Positions 1 through 6,657 of a stretch of DNA of 10,601 bases are shown here, piece after piece. The notes under the pieces are model-generated. The model made no database searches, was not told where the DNA came from, and saw only the letters and a program-made list of their open reading frames with translations. Position numbers and translations under genes: made by a program. This DNA is from Acidaminococcus fermentans_A (GTDB lineage: Bacteria; Bacillota; Negativicutes; Acidaminococcales; Acidaminococcaceae), in assembly GCF_052216985.1 (NCBI RefSeq), contig NZ_JBQOUY010000044.1:1-10601 (forward strand). Reading direction: 5' to 3'. Position 1 is the stretch's first letter. Each line of letters begins with the position of its first letter.

Positions 1-154
1 GAAAGCATCTAAGCGTGAAACCATCCTTAAGATGAGATCTCTCACAGCATAAGCTGGTAAGACACCTGGAAGAAGACCAGGTTGATAGGCAGGGTGTGGA
101 AGCGTAGCAATATGTTAAGCTGACCTGTACTAATATGTCGAGGGCTTGACTTAA
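1..154 (+). rRNA. 23S rRNA, 3' end (partial)
   Basis: This is the last part of a 23S rRNA gene whose 5' portion lies before the window. The stretch GGTTGATAGGCAGGGTGTG (83-101) and the closing motif GACCTGTACTAATATGTCGA (122-141), followed by GGGCTTGACTT, match the well-known conserved 3' end of bacterial 23S rRNA. The end is placed near 154 by comparison with the E. coli 3' terminus (GAGGCTTAACCTT) and could be off by a few bases. It is followed by an 83-base spacer and the 5S gene, the usual bacterial operon order. Confidence 0.95.
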
Positions 155-237
155 ATCGGGCCGCTGGACGGAGGAATCCGGACAGCAAAGAAACGTCTCT
201 TCATGAAGTTTTGAGGGCTCATGCCTTCAATTGAAAA

Positions 238-354
238 TCCGGTGGCGATAGCTAAGGGGACCCACCTGTTCCCATGCCGAACACAGCAGTTAAGCCCTTA
301 TACGCCGAAAGTACTCGACTGGAAACGGTCCGGGAGGATAGGGAGCTGCCGGTT
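238..354 (+). rRNA. rrf: 5S rRNA
   Basis: A gene of about 117 bases with the hallmark 5S segments CCCATGCCGAACACAGCAGT (271-290) and TTAAGCCC just after it. The closing helix I is visible: CCGGTGGC (239-246) pairs with GCTGCCGG (345-352), with two G-U pairs. No tRNA gene is seen between 23S and 5S or after 5S. Ends are set by helix I and may shift by 1-3 bases. Confidence 0.95.
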
Positions 355-359
355 AGGAG

Positions 360-407
360 AAAAGGACTGGGAAGAAATGAGGAATTCATTTCTTCCCAGT
401 CCTTTTT
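360..407. terminator. Bidirectional intrinsic terminator after the rRNA operon
   Basis: A perfect 21-bp inverted repeat: the arm at 360-380 (begins AAAAGGACTGGG) pairs with 386-406 (ends CCCAGTCCTTTT), around a five-base loop GGAAT. A T-run (403-407) follows on the plus strand and an A-run (360-363) lies at the other side, so it should stop the rRNA transcript and also leftward transcripts coming from the phoH side. Confidence 0.9.
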
Positions 408-421
408 GTCACTGGTCACTG
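408..421 (+). repeat. Two tandem heptamers GTCACTG after the rRNA terminator
   Basis: GTCACTG occurs twice in direct tandem, beginning at the first base after the terminator T-run. Only two units are present, so chance is possible. It is listed because the same arrangement, a terminator followed by 7-bp tandem units with a GTGA/TCAC core, recurs at 2294 and 8168. Confidence 0.4.
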
Positions 422-431
422 GACGAAGAAA

Positions 432-450
432 GACAGCCAGGCTATGGCTG
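432..450 (-). terminator. Weak candidate terminator for phoH
   Basis: Read on the minus strand, a 6-bp stem CAGCCA/TGGCTG with a 5-base loop is followed by TCTTTCTT. It lies about 60 bases after the phoH stop codon. The stem is short; the strong bidirectional hairpin at 360-407 may be the real stop. Confidence 0.35.
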
Positions 451-512
451 CCTTTCATTGTATGATGCTGGCTCTGACGTGCCTAGAGGCTCTGCCCGAT
501 TCATCTCCTTTA

Positions 513-1877
513 TCAAAGTCTCCGGATGGCTTCCAGGGCCAGAGGGGACCGTTCACATTCAGAAGGCAGCATGGTGACCTGACAGCACAGGGGACTGCCT
601 TTCATTTTTTCAGAAGCATAGCTGAGACCATTGGTCCGTTCATCCAGGAAAGGTTTGTCGATCTGGTTGGGGTCCCCCAGCAGGATCACCTTGGTGCCCT
701 TCCCCGCCCGGGTAATGATGCCTTTGGCCTGGTTGGGGGTCATGTTCTGGGCCTCATCGATGATCAGATAGATCTTTTCCAGGGTACGTCCCCGGATGAA
801 ATTCAGAGCTTCCATCTGGATCAGGTTCCGGTCGAAGATTTCCATAAGCCGGCTTTCCAGTTCCAGTTCATCATCGTAGCGGGAATCTTCGTCTTCGTCC
901 AGCAGCTGTTCCAGATTGTCCATAATGGGCCGCATCAAGGGAGAAATCTTTTCCTGTTCATCCCCGGGCAGGAAGCCGATATCGGAATCGAACTGGGCAT
1001 TGGGCCGGCAGATCAGGATCCGGCGGTATTCTTCCGAAGATTGATTCAGCAGCTTCTCTAGGCCCACCGCCAGAGCGTAGAAGGTCTTGGCGGTACCGGC
1101 CTGTCCCTTGACGATGACCAGAGGCGCTTCAGCAGCTGGCTTCATGAGGGCTTCCTGCATGAAGTATTGGCCGGCATTTCGGGGTTTGACTCCATAGGGC
1201 GTTTCCCTGGCATATTCCAGGGGAATCACCCGGTCGCCCCACACCCGGCCCAAATGGGTCTTTCGAAGAGAAGCATCTGCTTTCAGAAGGACGAATTCGT
1301 TTTGGACCAGGGAAACAGGATGGGAGGCTCCAGTTTCATCACACTGGTACGGCAGGTCGGTGGGAACACCTTCCGTGGTGAACCGGTCAAAGTCTTTTTC
1401 CGGGACGAAACATTCTACCCTGCCCAGGTATTGCTGCTCCCCAGCATTTACCTGTTCCGTGCTGAAATCCTGGGCTTCGATGCCCAGCAGCTGGGCCTTC
1501 AGACGCAGTACCAGATCTTTGGTCACCAAGATCGGGTGGTCGGCTGCCAGATGCTGGCAGATTTTCAGGATCCGGTTGTCGCTTTTGTCCTCAGGCAGGG
1601 ATTCGGGAAGGGGCTCGTGGACACAGTTGGTTTCCACCCGCAGGGTCCCTCCATTGGGCAAGGGAACCCCCGCTATCAGATTCCCGGTCCGGCGCAGATC
1701 TTCCAGGGTGCGGATGGCCTGGCGGGCATTGAAGCCTCGTTCCCCTTCGGCTTTTTTCAGGCCATCCAACTCTTCCAGGACCACCAGAGGCAGCACCAGC
1801 CGGTTTTCTTCGAAACAGAGAAGCGCATGGGGCGCCTGGATCAGCACATTGGTATCGATGACATAGGTCTTGGCCAT
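513..1877 (-). CDS. PIN-PhoH family ATPase (YlaK / PhoH2-like)
   Basis: A 454-residue protein with two domains. The N-terminal PIN nuclease domain (about 1-135) shows the acidic set of the family: D8 in VIDTNV, E36 in VLEELDGLKK, D100 in SDNRIL and D121 in VTKDLVLRLK. The C-terminal PhoH ATPase domain (about 225-454) has Walker A GQAGTAKT (258-265), Walker B LIIDEAQ (371-377) and the family motif LLGDPNQID (399-407). Length agrees with B. subtilis YlaK-type proteins. Mycobacterial relatives (PhoH2) act as ATP-dependent RNA helicase/RNases; a cytoplasmic RNA-processing role is therefore inferred here, not shown. Start ATG is preceded by a G-rich Shine-Dalgarno (AAAGGCGGGG). It is a single-gene unit, convergent with the rRNA operon and divergent from the DUF2905 gene, with no separate antitoxin gene beside it. 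Confidence 0.93.
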   Translation of the reverse strand: MAKTYVIDTNVLIQAPHALLCFEENRLVLPLVVLEELDGLKKAEGERGFNARQAIRTLEDLRRTGNLIAGVPLPNGGTLRVETNCVHEPLPESLPEDKSDNRILKICQHLAADHPILVTKDLVLRLKAQLLGIEAQDFSTEQVNAGEQQYLGRVECFVPEKDFDRFTTEGVPTDLPYQCDETGASHPVSLVQNEFVLLKADASLRKTHLGRVWGDRVIPLEYARETPYGVKPRNAGQYFMQEALMKPAAEAPLVIVKGQAGTAKTFYALAVGLEKLLNQSSEEYRRILICRPNAQFDSDIGFLPGDEQEKISPLMRPIMDNLEQLLDEDEDSRYDDELELESRLMEIFDRNLIQMEALNFIRGRTLEKIYLIIDEAQNMTPNQAKGIITRAGKGTKVILLGDPNQIDKPFLDERTNGLSYASEKMKGSPLCCQVTMLPSECERSPLALEAIRRL

Positions 1878-1927
1878 GGAACATCCCCGCCTTTCTTTTT
1901 TTTTGGAAATACCTTTTGGATGGTTTC

Positions 1928-1936
1928 AGTATAACA
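1928..1936 (-). promoter_or_regulatory. Extended -10 promoter for phoH
   Basis: On the minus strand TGTTATACT is an extended -10 element (TGnTATAAT with one mismatch) about 50 bases before the phoH start codon. No good -35 box is seen at 16-18 bp, which is common for extended -10 promoters. Confidence 0.5.
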
Positions 1937-2003
1937 GGGAAGTGTAGAAATTCCGTCGGATTTCCGTAAAATTTTCGTATAAGGGCAAGAAATAGGCGAA
2001 ACA

Positions 2004-2012
2004 TGGTACAAT
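2004..2012 (+). promoter_or_regulatory. Extended -10 promoter for the DUF2905 gene
   Basis: TGGTACAAT fits the extended -10 pattern TGnTATAAT with one mismatch and lies about 30 bases before the ATG at 2043. No clear -35 box is present. It is divergent from the phoH promoter in the same 165-bp gap. Confidence 0.5.
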
Positions 2013-2042
2013 AGGAACAAAAGAGAAACGGGAGATGAAAAC

Positions 2043-2243
2043 ATGGGAAGGATGCTGATTACGTTGGGCCTGCTGCTGGTGGTGGCAGGGCTTGTGATAG
2101 AATTCGGATCGAATCTGTTTCCCCTGGGGCACCTGCCCGGGGATATCCATATTACAGGGAAACATGGAAGTTTTTATTTTCCAGTGGTCACCTGTATCGT
2201 GGTCAGTGTGATATTGAATGTGTTGCTGAGGATATTCCATTAA
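2043..2243 (+). CDS. DUF2905 small membrane protein
   Basis: A 66-residue hydrophobic protein. Two membrane segments are visible (about 4-20 and 45-63), separated by the family signature LGHLPGDIHI (28-37) followed by FYFPVVT (44-50). That pattern, LPGDI then FYFP between two helices, is the recognised layout of the DUF2905 family, and 60-75 residues is its usual length. The function of the family is not known. The start ATG follows GGGAG (2030-2034) at suitable spacing. The gene stands alone: it is divergent from phoH and its stop codon abuts a large hairpin. Before the IS21 insertion it was probably convergent with the MATE gene. Confidence 0.85.
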   Translation: MGRMLITLGLLLVVAGLVIEFGSNLFPLGHLPGDIHITGKHGSFYFPVVTCIVVSVILNVLLRIFH

Positions 2244-2289
2244 AAAGGGGATGTGAAAAAATGATTCTTCATTTTTTCACATCCCCTTT
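2244..2289. terminator. Bidirectional terminator hairpin after the DUF2905 gene
   Basis: A perfect 21-bp stem: 2244-2264 (begins AAAGGGGATGTG) pairs with 2269-2289 (ends CACATCCCCTTT), with the 4-base loop TTCT. The better U-tract is on the minus strand (AAAAA at 2242-2246 in plus reading), while the plus strand has only TTT before GGCC. So it would stop leftward transcription better than rightward. That fits a former role as terminator for the MATE gene, which once ended nearby. Confidence 0.8.
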
Positions 2290-2293
2290 GGCC

Positions 2294-2321
2294 TCGGGTC
2301 GCGAGTCGTGAGTCGCGGGCT
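2294..2321 (+). repeat. Heptamer tandem repeat, locus A (4 units)
   Basis: Four 7-base units in tandem: TCGGGTC, GCGAGTC, GTGAGTC, GCGGGCT. The consensus is (T/G)CG(A/G)GTC. The array begins four bases after the DUF2905 terminator. It matches the arrays at 8168 and 8338 unit for unit, mostly with G in place of T at unit position 1. It also overlaps a small hairpin, CGGGCT (2316-2321) with AGCCCG (2331-2336). Confidence 0.8.
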
Positions 2322-2375
2322 TGTTAGCGCAGCCCGAAAATCCGATTTTGGGATAGAAACAAGGTGAGTGTCACA

Positions 2376-3665
2376 ATGGACGAATATGCGGCAATCCGCC
2401 ACAAATTTCTTGTGGAAGGACTGAGTCAGCGTCAGATTGCAAAGCAACTGGGAATTTCCCGTAACACTGTTGCAAAATATTGGCACGGGGATACCTATGC
2501 TGGCCTTCGGGCCAGTTATTGCCGGGCCGCCAGCATGATGACGCCGGACATCATCCAATTTATCCAGTAGTGTCTGCAGGAAGATGCGTTGGAACCCAAT
2601 AAGAAACAGCATCATACAGCACGACGAATCTATCATCGCTTGGTCGCTGAAATGAATTTCACTGGAGGTGAGAGTACCGTCCGTGCCTTGGTTCGCAAGC
2701 TTCGCGGCAATCTTATGGGGGCTTATGTCCCTCTGGAGTTTGAACCTGGTAGCGCCATGCAAACTGATTTTGGAACGGCTTATGTTTATTTGAAGGGGAA
2801 CCGGACTTTAGTCAATACTTTTTGCGCCAGGCTTTGCTACAGCTGCGCCCCTTTCGTATTCTGTTTCCGCAAGCAAAACAGCGAAGCTTTCCTGGAAGGA
2901 ATTATCAGGGTTTTCGAATTTTTTTAAGGCGTTCCCAGACGTGTCATTTTTGACAATGCCAAGGTCGCCGTAAAGAACGGATCTGGGAAACTTGCGATTC
3001 CTCAGGAAAACTATGAGGCTTTGGCAGCCCATTACTGCTTTTTTCCTGATTTCTGCAATGTCCGGAGCGGCAATGAAAAGGGATTGGTAGAAAACCTGGT
3101 CGGGTTCATCCGTCGGAATGTATTGGTCCCGGTTCCCCGGGCCGATTCCCTGGATGAATTGAACCAACAGATTGGAGGATACTGCCGTAAGTATATAGAC
3201 ACCCATTCTGTATCAGGACGGCCAACACCCGTAAAATATGTGGGACAGGAAGCTGCTTTCAAAGCCACAGCCGAAAAAGTCACCATCCTGATCGATGGAA
3301 AGGCCGTTGCAGTGCATGAACGCTGCTATGAGAAACAACAGCAAATCCTCAGCCTATCCCATTACCTTCCTTTGTTGAAACAGAAACCCCGCAGCATACT
3401 GCAGGCACGGCCGGTGAAGCAAAACATTAGTCCCCGGCTTATGCAGCTGCTTGAAAGCAGCGAGTTCACAGCAAAGAATCTTATGGAGATTCTGAAAATA
3501 TGCACGGAACAAGGAGAGGATGCTTTCTGGAAGAGAAAAAATGAATTTCTGGCCAGGTCTACACAACCGGTCGTGATACAGGACCAGGTCGTTGTGAAGC
3601 AGGTGGATCTGTCCTCTTATGATTCTTTATTGGGAGGAAACAGTATATGCCAGAACCCGGGATAA
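2376..3665 (+). pseudogene. istA: istA transposase of the IS21 element, two in-frame stops
   Basis: A continuous 429-codon frame interrupted by TAG at codon 65 (2568-2570) and TAA at codon 184 (2925-2927); no frameshift is needed to join the three parts. The N-terminus has a helix-turn-helix (about codons 14-38, with QIAKQLGISRNTVAKY). The integrase core keeps all three acidic residues: D131 in QTDFG, D193 in VIFDN, and E239 in GNEKGLVENLV. The C-terminal beta domain is also present. The likely start is ATG at 2376, preceded by AAGGTGAG (2361-2368); a GTG at 2364 is in frame. The ribosome binding site straddles the assumed IS end. Because the frame and catalytic residues are intact apart from two stops, inactivation looks recent. 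Overlaps istB by 19 bases. Confidence 0.88.
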
Positions 3666-4399
3666 CAGAAGCCCTGCGGTATTATGCCAAACAGCTGAAG
3701 ATACCGACCTTTGGAAATTTGGATAAGGAGGTGCATCATTACCAGCCTGGCCAGAGTGTTGAAGCGTTCGTTCTGGAACTAATGAAACGGGAGTATGAGA
3801 CCCGTCAGGAAAAGAAACGACAGACCCGTTTGAAACGAGCGCACTTTCCATTGATGAAAACTCTGGAAGAGTTTGATATGAGCAGGCTTCAGTATGTTAA
3901 GCCTGAATATGTTAAGCAATTGGCCAGCTGTGACTTTATACGCCGACATGAAAACATGGTCATGGTGGGGAATCCCGGGACCGGGAAGACCCATCTGATG
4001 ACGGCAATTGGAATTAAAGCATGTATCTTGGGATACAAGGTCCTATTTTATAATGCCAGTACCTTGGCAGCCGAGTTCAAAGAAGCAAGGAGTGATTACC
4101 AGTTACGAAAGATGGAAAAGACCATCGCTGGAGCAGATCTGCTGCTGTTGGATGAATTAAGTTACGCAAAGTTTAACCAGGAGGAATCCGGACTGCTGTT
4201 CAAGGTGATTGCTGAACGTTCAGAACGCTCCAGCACCGTGATTACCACCAATCTGGAATTTTCAAAATGGACCGAGATGTTTTCGAATGCGGCTTTGGTC
4301 TCGGCCCTGGTAGATCGGCTAACCTACCATTCTCACATACTGAATATGAATGGTAACTCATACCGCCTGCAAAGCCATGTTGAAAAGAAAGAGAGTTGA
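3647..4399 (+). CDS. istB: IstB ATPase, transposition helper of IS21
   Basis: A 250-residue AAA+ ATPase. It has Walker A GNPGTGKT (108-115), Walker B LLLLDE (165-170) and the sensor-like segment ITTNLEFSKW (199-208), then the typical C-terminus VDRLTYHSHIL (222-232). The N-terminal 90 residues form the helical IstB region. Length is normal for the family (about 240-260). GGGAGGAA (3634-3641) precedes the ATG by 5-6 bases, and the start lies inside the end of istA, the usual translational coupling. IstB loads on DNA and recruits IstA to its target. Here its partner is broken, so the protein can act only if an intact IstA is supplied from another copy. Confidence 0.93.
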   Translation: MPEPGITEALRYYAKQLKIPTFGNLDKEVHHYQPGQSVEAFVLELMKREYETRQEKKRQTRLKRAHFPLMKTLEEFDMSRLQYVKPEYVKQLASCDFIRRHENMVMVGNPGTGKTHLMTAIGIKACILGYKVLFYNASTLAAEFKEARSDYQLRKMEKTIAGADLLLLDELSYAKFNQEESGLLFKVIAERSERSSTVITTNLEFSKWTEMFSNAALVSALVDRLTYHSHILNMNGNSYRLQSHVEKKES

Positions 4400-4402
4400 T
4401 AG

Positions 4403-4480
4403 GTGGCTCAAAAATTGATAAGCATGTGGCTCAATTATTCATGATCACAGTGGCTCAATTTTTGGCAAGCACGTGGCTCA
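4403..4480 (+). repeat. Four phased GTGGCTCA repeats at the IS21 right end
   Basis: GTGGCTCA occurs at 4403, 4426, 4450 and 4473, at steps of 23, 24 and 23 bases. AT-rich filler follows each copy (AAAAATTG, ATTATTCA, ATTTTTGG, CTTTTTCG). Multiple terminal repeats inside the ends are a known trait of IS21 elements and are the expected IstA binding sites. No copy in either orientation is seen at the left end. Confidence 0.85.
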
Positions 4481-4495
4481 CTTTTTCGTTGACAT

Positions 4496-5776
4496 TCACA
4501 CACTGGAGGCCGGGGTGCTGAGGCCGATGTGGAATAGGGTGGCACCGGGTATCTGGCTGATGAAAAGAGCCAGGGGAATCCGGACAAACAGAGAACCCAG
4601 CATACCTTGGAGCATGACGAAAAGGGTCATTTGACAGCCGTTGAAGAAGCCGATGAAACAGAAAAGCAAGGGGCTCAGGAAGCCATCCACTCCGTAGGAT
4701 TGGAGGTAACTGGCAGCGGCATCAATCACGTCCGGTTCCCGGTTGAACAAAGAGGCCAGGACGTCTCCGTGGAAAAACAGGGTGAAGAACATAAAAAGAC
4801 CGGCCGCTCCGGCGGTTATCAGGCTGTTAAAGAGGGCCTGGCGGCCACGCTGGGGTTTCCTAGCGCCTCGATTCTGGGCCACAAAGGCGGACAGGGACTG
4901 CATATAGGCAGAAGGCACCAGCATAATGAAGGCACAGACTTTTTCTGCAATGCCTACCCCGGCAGAGGACACTACCCCGAAAGTGTTGGCCACCCCCTGG
5001 ATGACTATGAAAGAGGTGCCCACAAACAATTCCTGGAGCGCTACGGGCAGTCCCAGACGCAGTTCCTGGAAGATCAGGGCCCAGGGAAGATGGAAAAATT
5101 CCCGGCGGATGGGGAAAGGGAGTGTCCGGTGGCGCAGGAGCAGGACTGCCGTCAGGACACTGATTCCCTGAGAACTCACGGTGGCCAGCGCGGCACCGGT
5201 GGCTCCCATATGGAAAACAGTCACCAACAGCAGATCTCCAGCAATGTTCATGATACAGGCAATCAATACTGCCAGCAAAGGTGTCCGGGCGTCTCCCAAG
5301 CCTCGGAAAATGGCTCCCAGCAGGTTGTAAGCAACGATAAACAGGGATCCGGTCCCGCAGATCTGAATATAATGGACCGTAGGCAGGAAAGCTTTTTCAG
5401 GAGCCTGGAACCACCGGGCCAGGGTGGGGGCGCCGGTCATGAGCCCCACAGTCAGCAAAAGTCCCAGTAAGAAAAAAAGCAGGATTCCACTGCAGATGGC
5501 TTGTCCGGCCTGTTCCGGTTTCCGGCGGCCGATGGCTTCGCCCACCATGATCGTCACTCCCATGGAGAGACCGGTGATGATCATGGTCAGGGTATTCAGC
5601 AGAGAACTGCCAGTGACTACCCCGGAAACATCCCCTGTGCCGGCAAATTGCACTACCACCAGCAGATCAACACCTCCGTATAAAGCCTGGAGGAAAAGGG
5701 CCCCTAAGACTGTTACGGAAAAACGGAGCAGGGAGGGAAGGATCTTTCCTTCGGTAAATAAATTGGTTCGTTCCAT
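4496..5776 (-). CDS. MATE family efflux transporter, 3' end truncated by the IS
   Basis: A 426-residue integral membrane protein of the MatE family (NorM/DinF-like), predicted to export drugs or metabolites in exchange for Na+ or H+. It starts METRTN-like with MERTNLFTEGKILPSLLRFS and shows the paired halves of the fold: VDLLVVVQFAGTGDVSGV in helix 2 and the second-half cognate with QNRGARKP (about 309-316). About 11 helices are visible. Relatives are usually 440-460 residues. This one stops in the middle of the last helix, after GLSTPASSV, where relatives continue for some 20-30 residues. The TGA stop is 4496-4498, the very end of the IS. Start ATG has AAAGGACGG upstream at about 8 bases. 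The transporter may be impaired; the core is intact. Confidence 0.88.
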   Translation of the reverse strand: MERTNLFTEGKILPSLLRFSVTVLGALFLQALYGGVDLLVVVQFAGTGDVSGVVTGSSLLNTLTMIITGLSMGVTIMVGEAIGRRKPEQAGQAICSGILLFFLLGLLLTVGLMTGAPTLARWFQAPEKAFLPTVHYIQICGTGSLFIVAYNLLGAIFRGLGDARTPLLAVLIACIMNIAGDLLLVTVFHMGATGAALATVSSQGISVLTAVLLLRHRTLPFPIRREFFHLPWALIFQELRLGLPVALQELFVGTSFIVIQGVANTFGVVSSAGVGIAEKVCAFIMLVPSAYMQSLSAFVAQNRGARKPQRGRQALFNSLITAGAAGLFMFFTLFFHGDVLASLFNREPDVIDAAASYLQSYGVDGFLSPLLFCFIGFFNGCQMTLFVMLQGMLGSLFVRIPLALFISQIPGATLFHIGLSTPASSV

Positions 5777-5865
5777 CAGATACGCCGTCCTTTCGCAAGA
5801 ATAATCATGAAAATCATGGAGAAAGCTTGCCGGAAGGGTGAAATAAAAGGTGGAAAGCCATCAAA

Positions 5866-5926
5866 CAAAAAAGCTGGATAAGACGAACCGATGTTTCAAT
5901 CGGTTGCCTTATCCAGCTTATTATTT
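5866..5926 (-). terminator. Intrinsic terminator downstream of the HD gene / within the MATE leader
   Basis: On the minus strand a two-part hairpin: outer 12-bp stem (5908-5919 with 5871-5882, AAGCTGGATAAG in plus reading), a small internal bulge, and an inner 7-bp stem AACCGAT/ATCGGTT (5886-5892 with 5899-5905) with a 6-base loop. It is followed by TTTTTTGTTT on the minus strand. It ends HD-gene transcription. It also lies between the promoter at 5962-5990 and the MATE start, so it could act as an attenuator. Confidence 0.85.
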
Positions 5927-5955
5927 CCAGCGAATGATTTGCCCTCCGAGCAAGC
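5866..5955 (-). ncRNA. Candidate ~90-nt leader or small RNA upstream of MATE
   Basis: A strong leftward promoter (5962-5990) predicts a start near 5955, and the next strong terminator is at 5866-5926. The resulting RNA would be about 90 nt: a 5' hairpin TTGCTC-GGA-GGGCAA (5940-5953 on the minus strand), a short linker holding GCTGGAAATAA, then the terminator hairpin. GCTGG occurs twice, once in the linker and once in the 5' arm, so the 3' arm CCAGC could in principle pair with either. Not recognised as a known riboswitch class. This is inferred from promoter and terminator only. Confidence 0.4.
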
Positions 5956-5961
5956 ATCGCT

Positions 5962-5990
5962 ATTATAGCAGATGCAAAGCAAGGGGGCAA
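5962..5990 (-). promoter_or_regulatory. Strong leftward promoter between the HD gene and MATE
   Basis: On the minus strand TTGCCC (5985-5990), a 17-bp spacer, then TATAAT (5962-5967) with an extended TGC before it. It is one of the best promoter matches in the window. It lies just after the HD gene stop codon and drives transcription toward the terminator at 5866-5926 and then the MATE gene. Confidence 0.75.
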
Positions 5991-5992
5991 GG

Positions 5993-6556
5993 TCATCCTT
6001 TTATCTTTTTTCTTGTCCACTGGTCCACTGCTTTTTTCAGTTCTTTCAGCCAGGGAGAGAACTGGACGGCTTTTTCCGGGTAAGTGAACTGGAGATCGTA
6101 TTCTAGGGGCAGCCAGGTGCCCCGGTCTGATTCGTTGTGGCTGATCACTGCTTCCAGCTTGTCCAGGGCCTTGTATAGTTTGGCTTCCTGGGTTTCCTGG
6201 GTCTCCATTTCTGCCAGCAAGGCCTGCCATTCCTGCCGGTTTTCTTCCGGAAAGGTGGCCAGCCACTTGTCCCAGCAGTCTTGTTCTGCGGCGCGGTCCC
6301 GGTCTCCTTTGGCAAAGGTGGGGATATCCCCGGTAAAGGCTTCTCCCAGGTCGTGGATCAGGCACATCCGGATCACCCGGTCCAGGTCCATCTCCTGGAA
6401 TTCCGGTTCCTGGGACAACAGGAGGACCATCAGGGCCATCTGCCAGGAATGGTCCGCCACGCTTTCCTGGCGGCCAGGTGCGGTCCAACAGTGGCGGGTG
6501 GCCGTCTTTAGCCGGCTGGCTCGGGTCAGGATCGCAAGAAAAGTTTCAGGGGACAT
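5993..6556 (-). CDS. HD-domain phosphohydrolase, YfbR-like 5'-nucleotidase family
   Basis: A 187-residue cytoplasmic protein with the metal-binding HD pattern: H36 in ESVADHSWQM, H68-D69 in MCLIHDLGEAFTGDIPT, and D132 in KALDKLEAV. The HDLGE...GDIPT run is characteristic of the HD_3 group that includes E. coli YfbR, a 5'-deoxynucleotidase, and length is close to YfbR (199). Hydrolysis of (deoxy)nucleoside monophosphates is therefore the best guess; the substrate cannot be read from the sequence. Start ATG is preceded by AAAGGATG at about 8 bases. It has its own promoter (6593-6621) and terminator (5866-5926) and is followed in the same direction by the MATE gene, which has a separate promoter. 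Confidence 0.85.
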   Translation of the reverse strand: MSPETFLAILTRASRLKTATRHCWTAPGRQESVADHSWQMALMVLLLSQEPEFQEMDLDRVIRMCLIHDLGEAFTGDIPTFAKGDRDRAAEQDCWDKWLATFPEENRQEWQALLAEMETQETQEAKLYKALDKLEAVISHNESDRGTWLPLEYDLQFTYPEKAVQFSPWLKELKKAVDQWTRKKIKG

Positions 6557-6592
6557 GGAACCATCATCCTTTCATTTTCAATGGATGGGATT

Positions 6593-6621
6593 ATTATAAA
6601 GTGAAGAATGGAAAGAGGCAA
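6593..6621 (-). promoter_or_regulatory. Promoter of the HD-domain gene
   Basis: On the minus strand TTGCCT (6616-6621), a 17-bp spacer and TATAAT (6593-6598), about 37 bases before the HD-gene start codon. Confidence 0.75.
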
Positions 6622-6657
6622 ATGGAATCAAGGAGTGGCATGATCGGATTGAATATG

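Larger units (their letters stand above)
2365..4498 (+). mobile_element. Decayed IS21-family insertion sequence
   Basis: About 2.1 kb holding istA (with stop codons) and istB in the overlapping order typical of the IS21 family. The right end carries four phased direct repeats and finishes in TGACATTCA (4490-4498). Its reverse complement TGAATGTCA matches TGAGTGTCA (2365-2373) at the left in 8 of 9 bases, giving TG...CA ends as expected. The left boundary is less certain: it lies only 11 bases before the istA start and lacks the internal repeat copies. No target-site duplication is seen between the flanks (...AACAAGG and CACACTG...), which suggests loss of flanking DNA after insertion. Confidence 0.8.

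Noticed and set aside
221..577. Open reading frame across the 5S gene and rRNA terminator
   Set aside because: It runs through 5S rRNA and a terminator hairpin, and has no credible ribosome binding site or recognisable domain.
1167..1934. Long plus-strand open frame opposite phoH
   Set aside because: It is the mirror of a clear PIN-PhoH gene, whose motifs and start signal are on the minus strand.
2294..2321. CRISPR-like repeats
   Set aside because: Units are 7 bases in direct tandem with no spacers, and no cas genes are present.
2290..2364. A short minus-strand stretch reading LFLSQNRIFGLR then stop next to the IS left end, considered as the lost MATE C-terminus
   Set aside because: Only 12 codons, no residues diagnostic of MATE, no target duplication to fix the phase, and the following bases are the heptamer array.
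2928..3020. Frameshift in istA between its second and third parts
   Set aside because: All three parts are in the same frame, and the translation after TAA (GVPRRVIFDN) is the expected catalytic segment, so only stop codons are needed to explain the break.
4607..5470. Plus-strand frame of 287 codons opposite MATE
   Set aside because: Hydrophilic low-information translation opposite a clear membrane transporter; no start signal.
5814..6488. Long minus-strand frame overlapping the HD gene, rich in G and P
   Set aside because: A shifted-frame shadow of the HD-domain gene that crosses the terminator and the promoter at 5962-5990.
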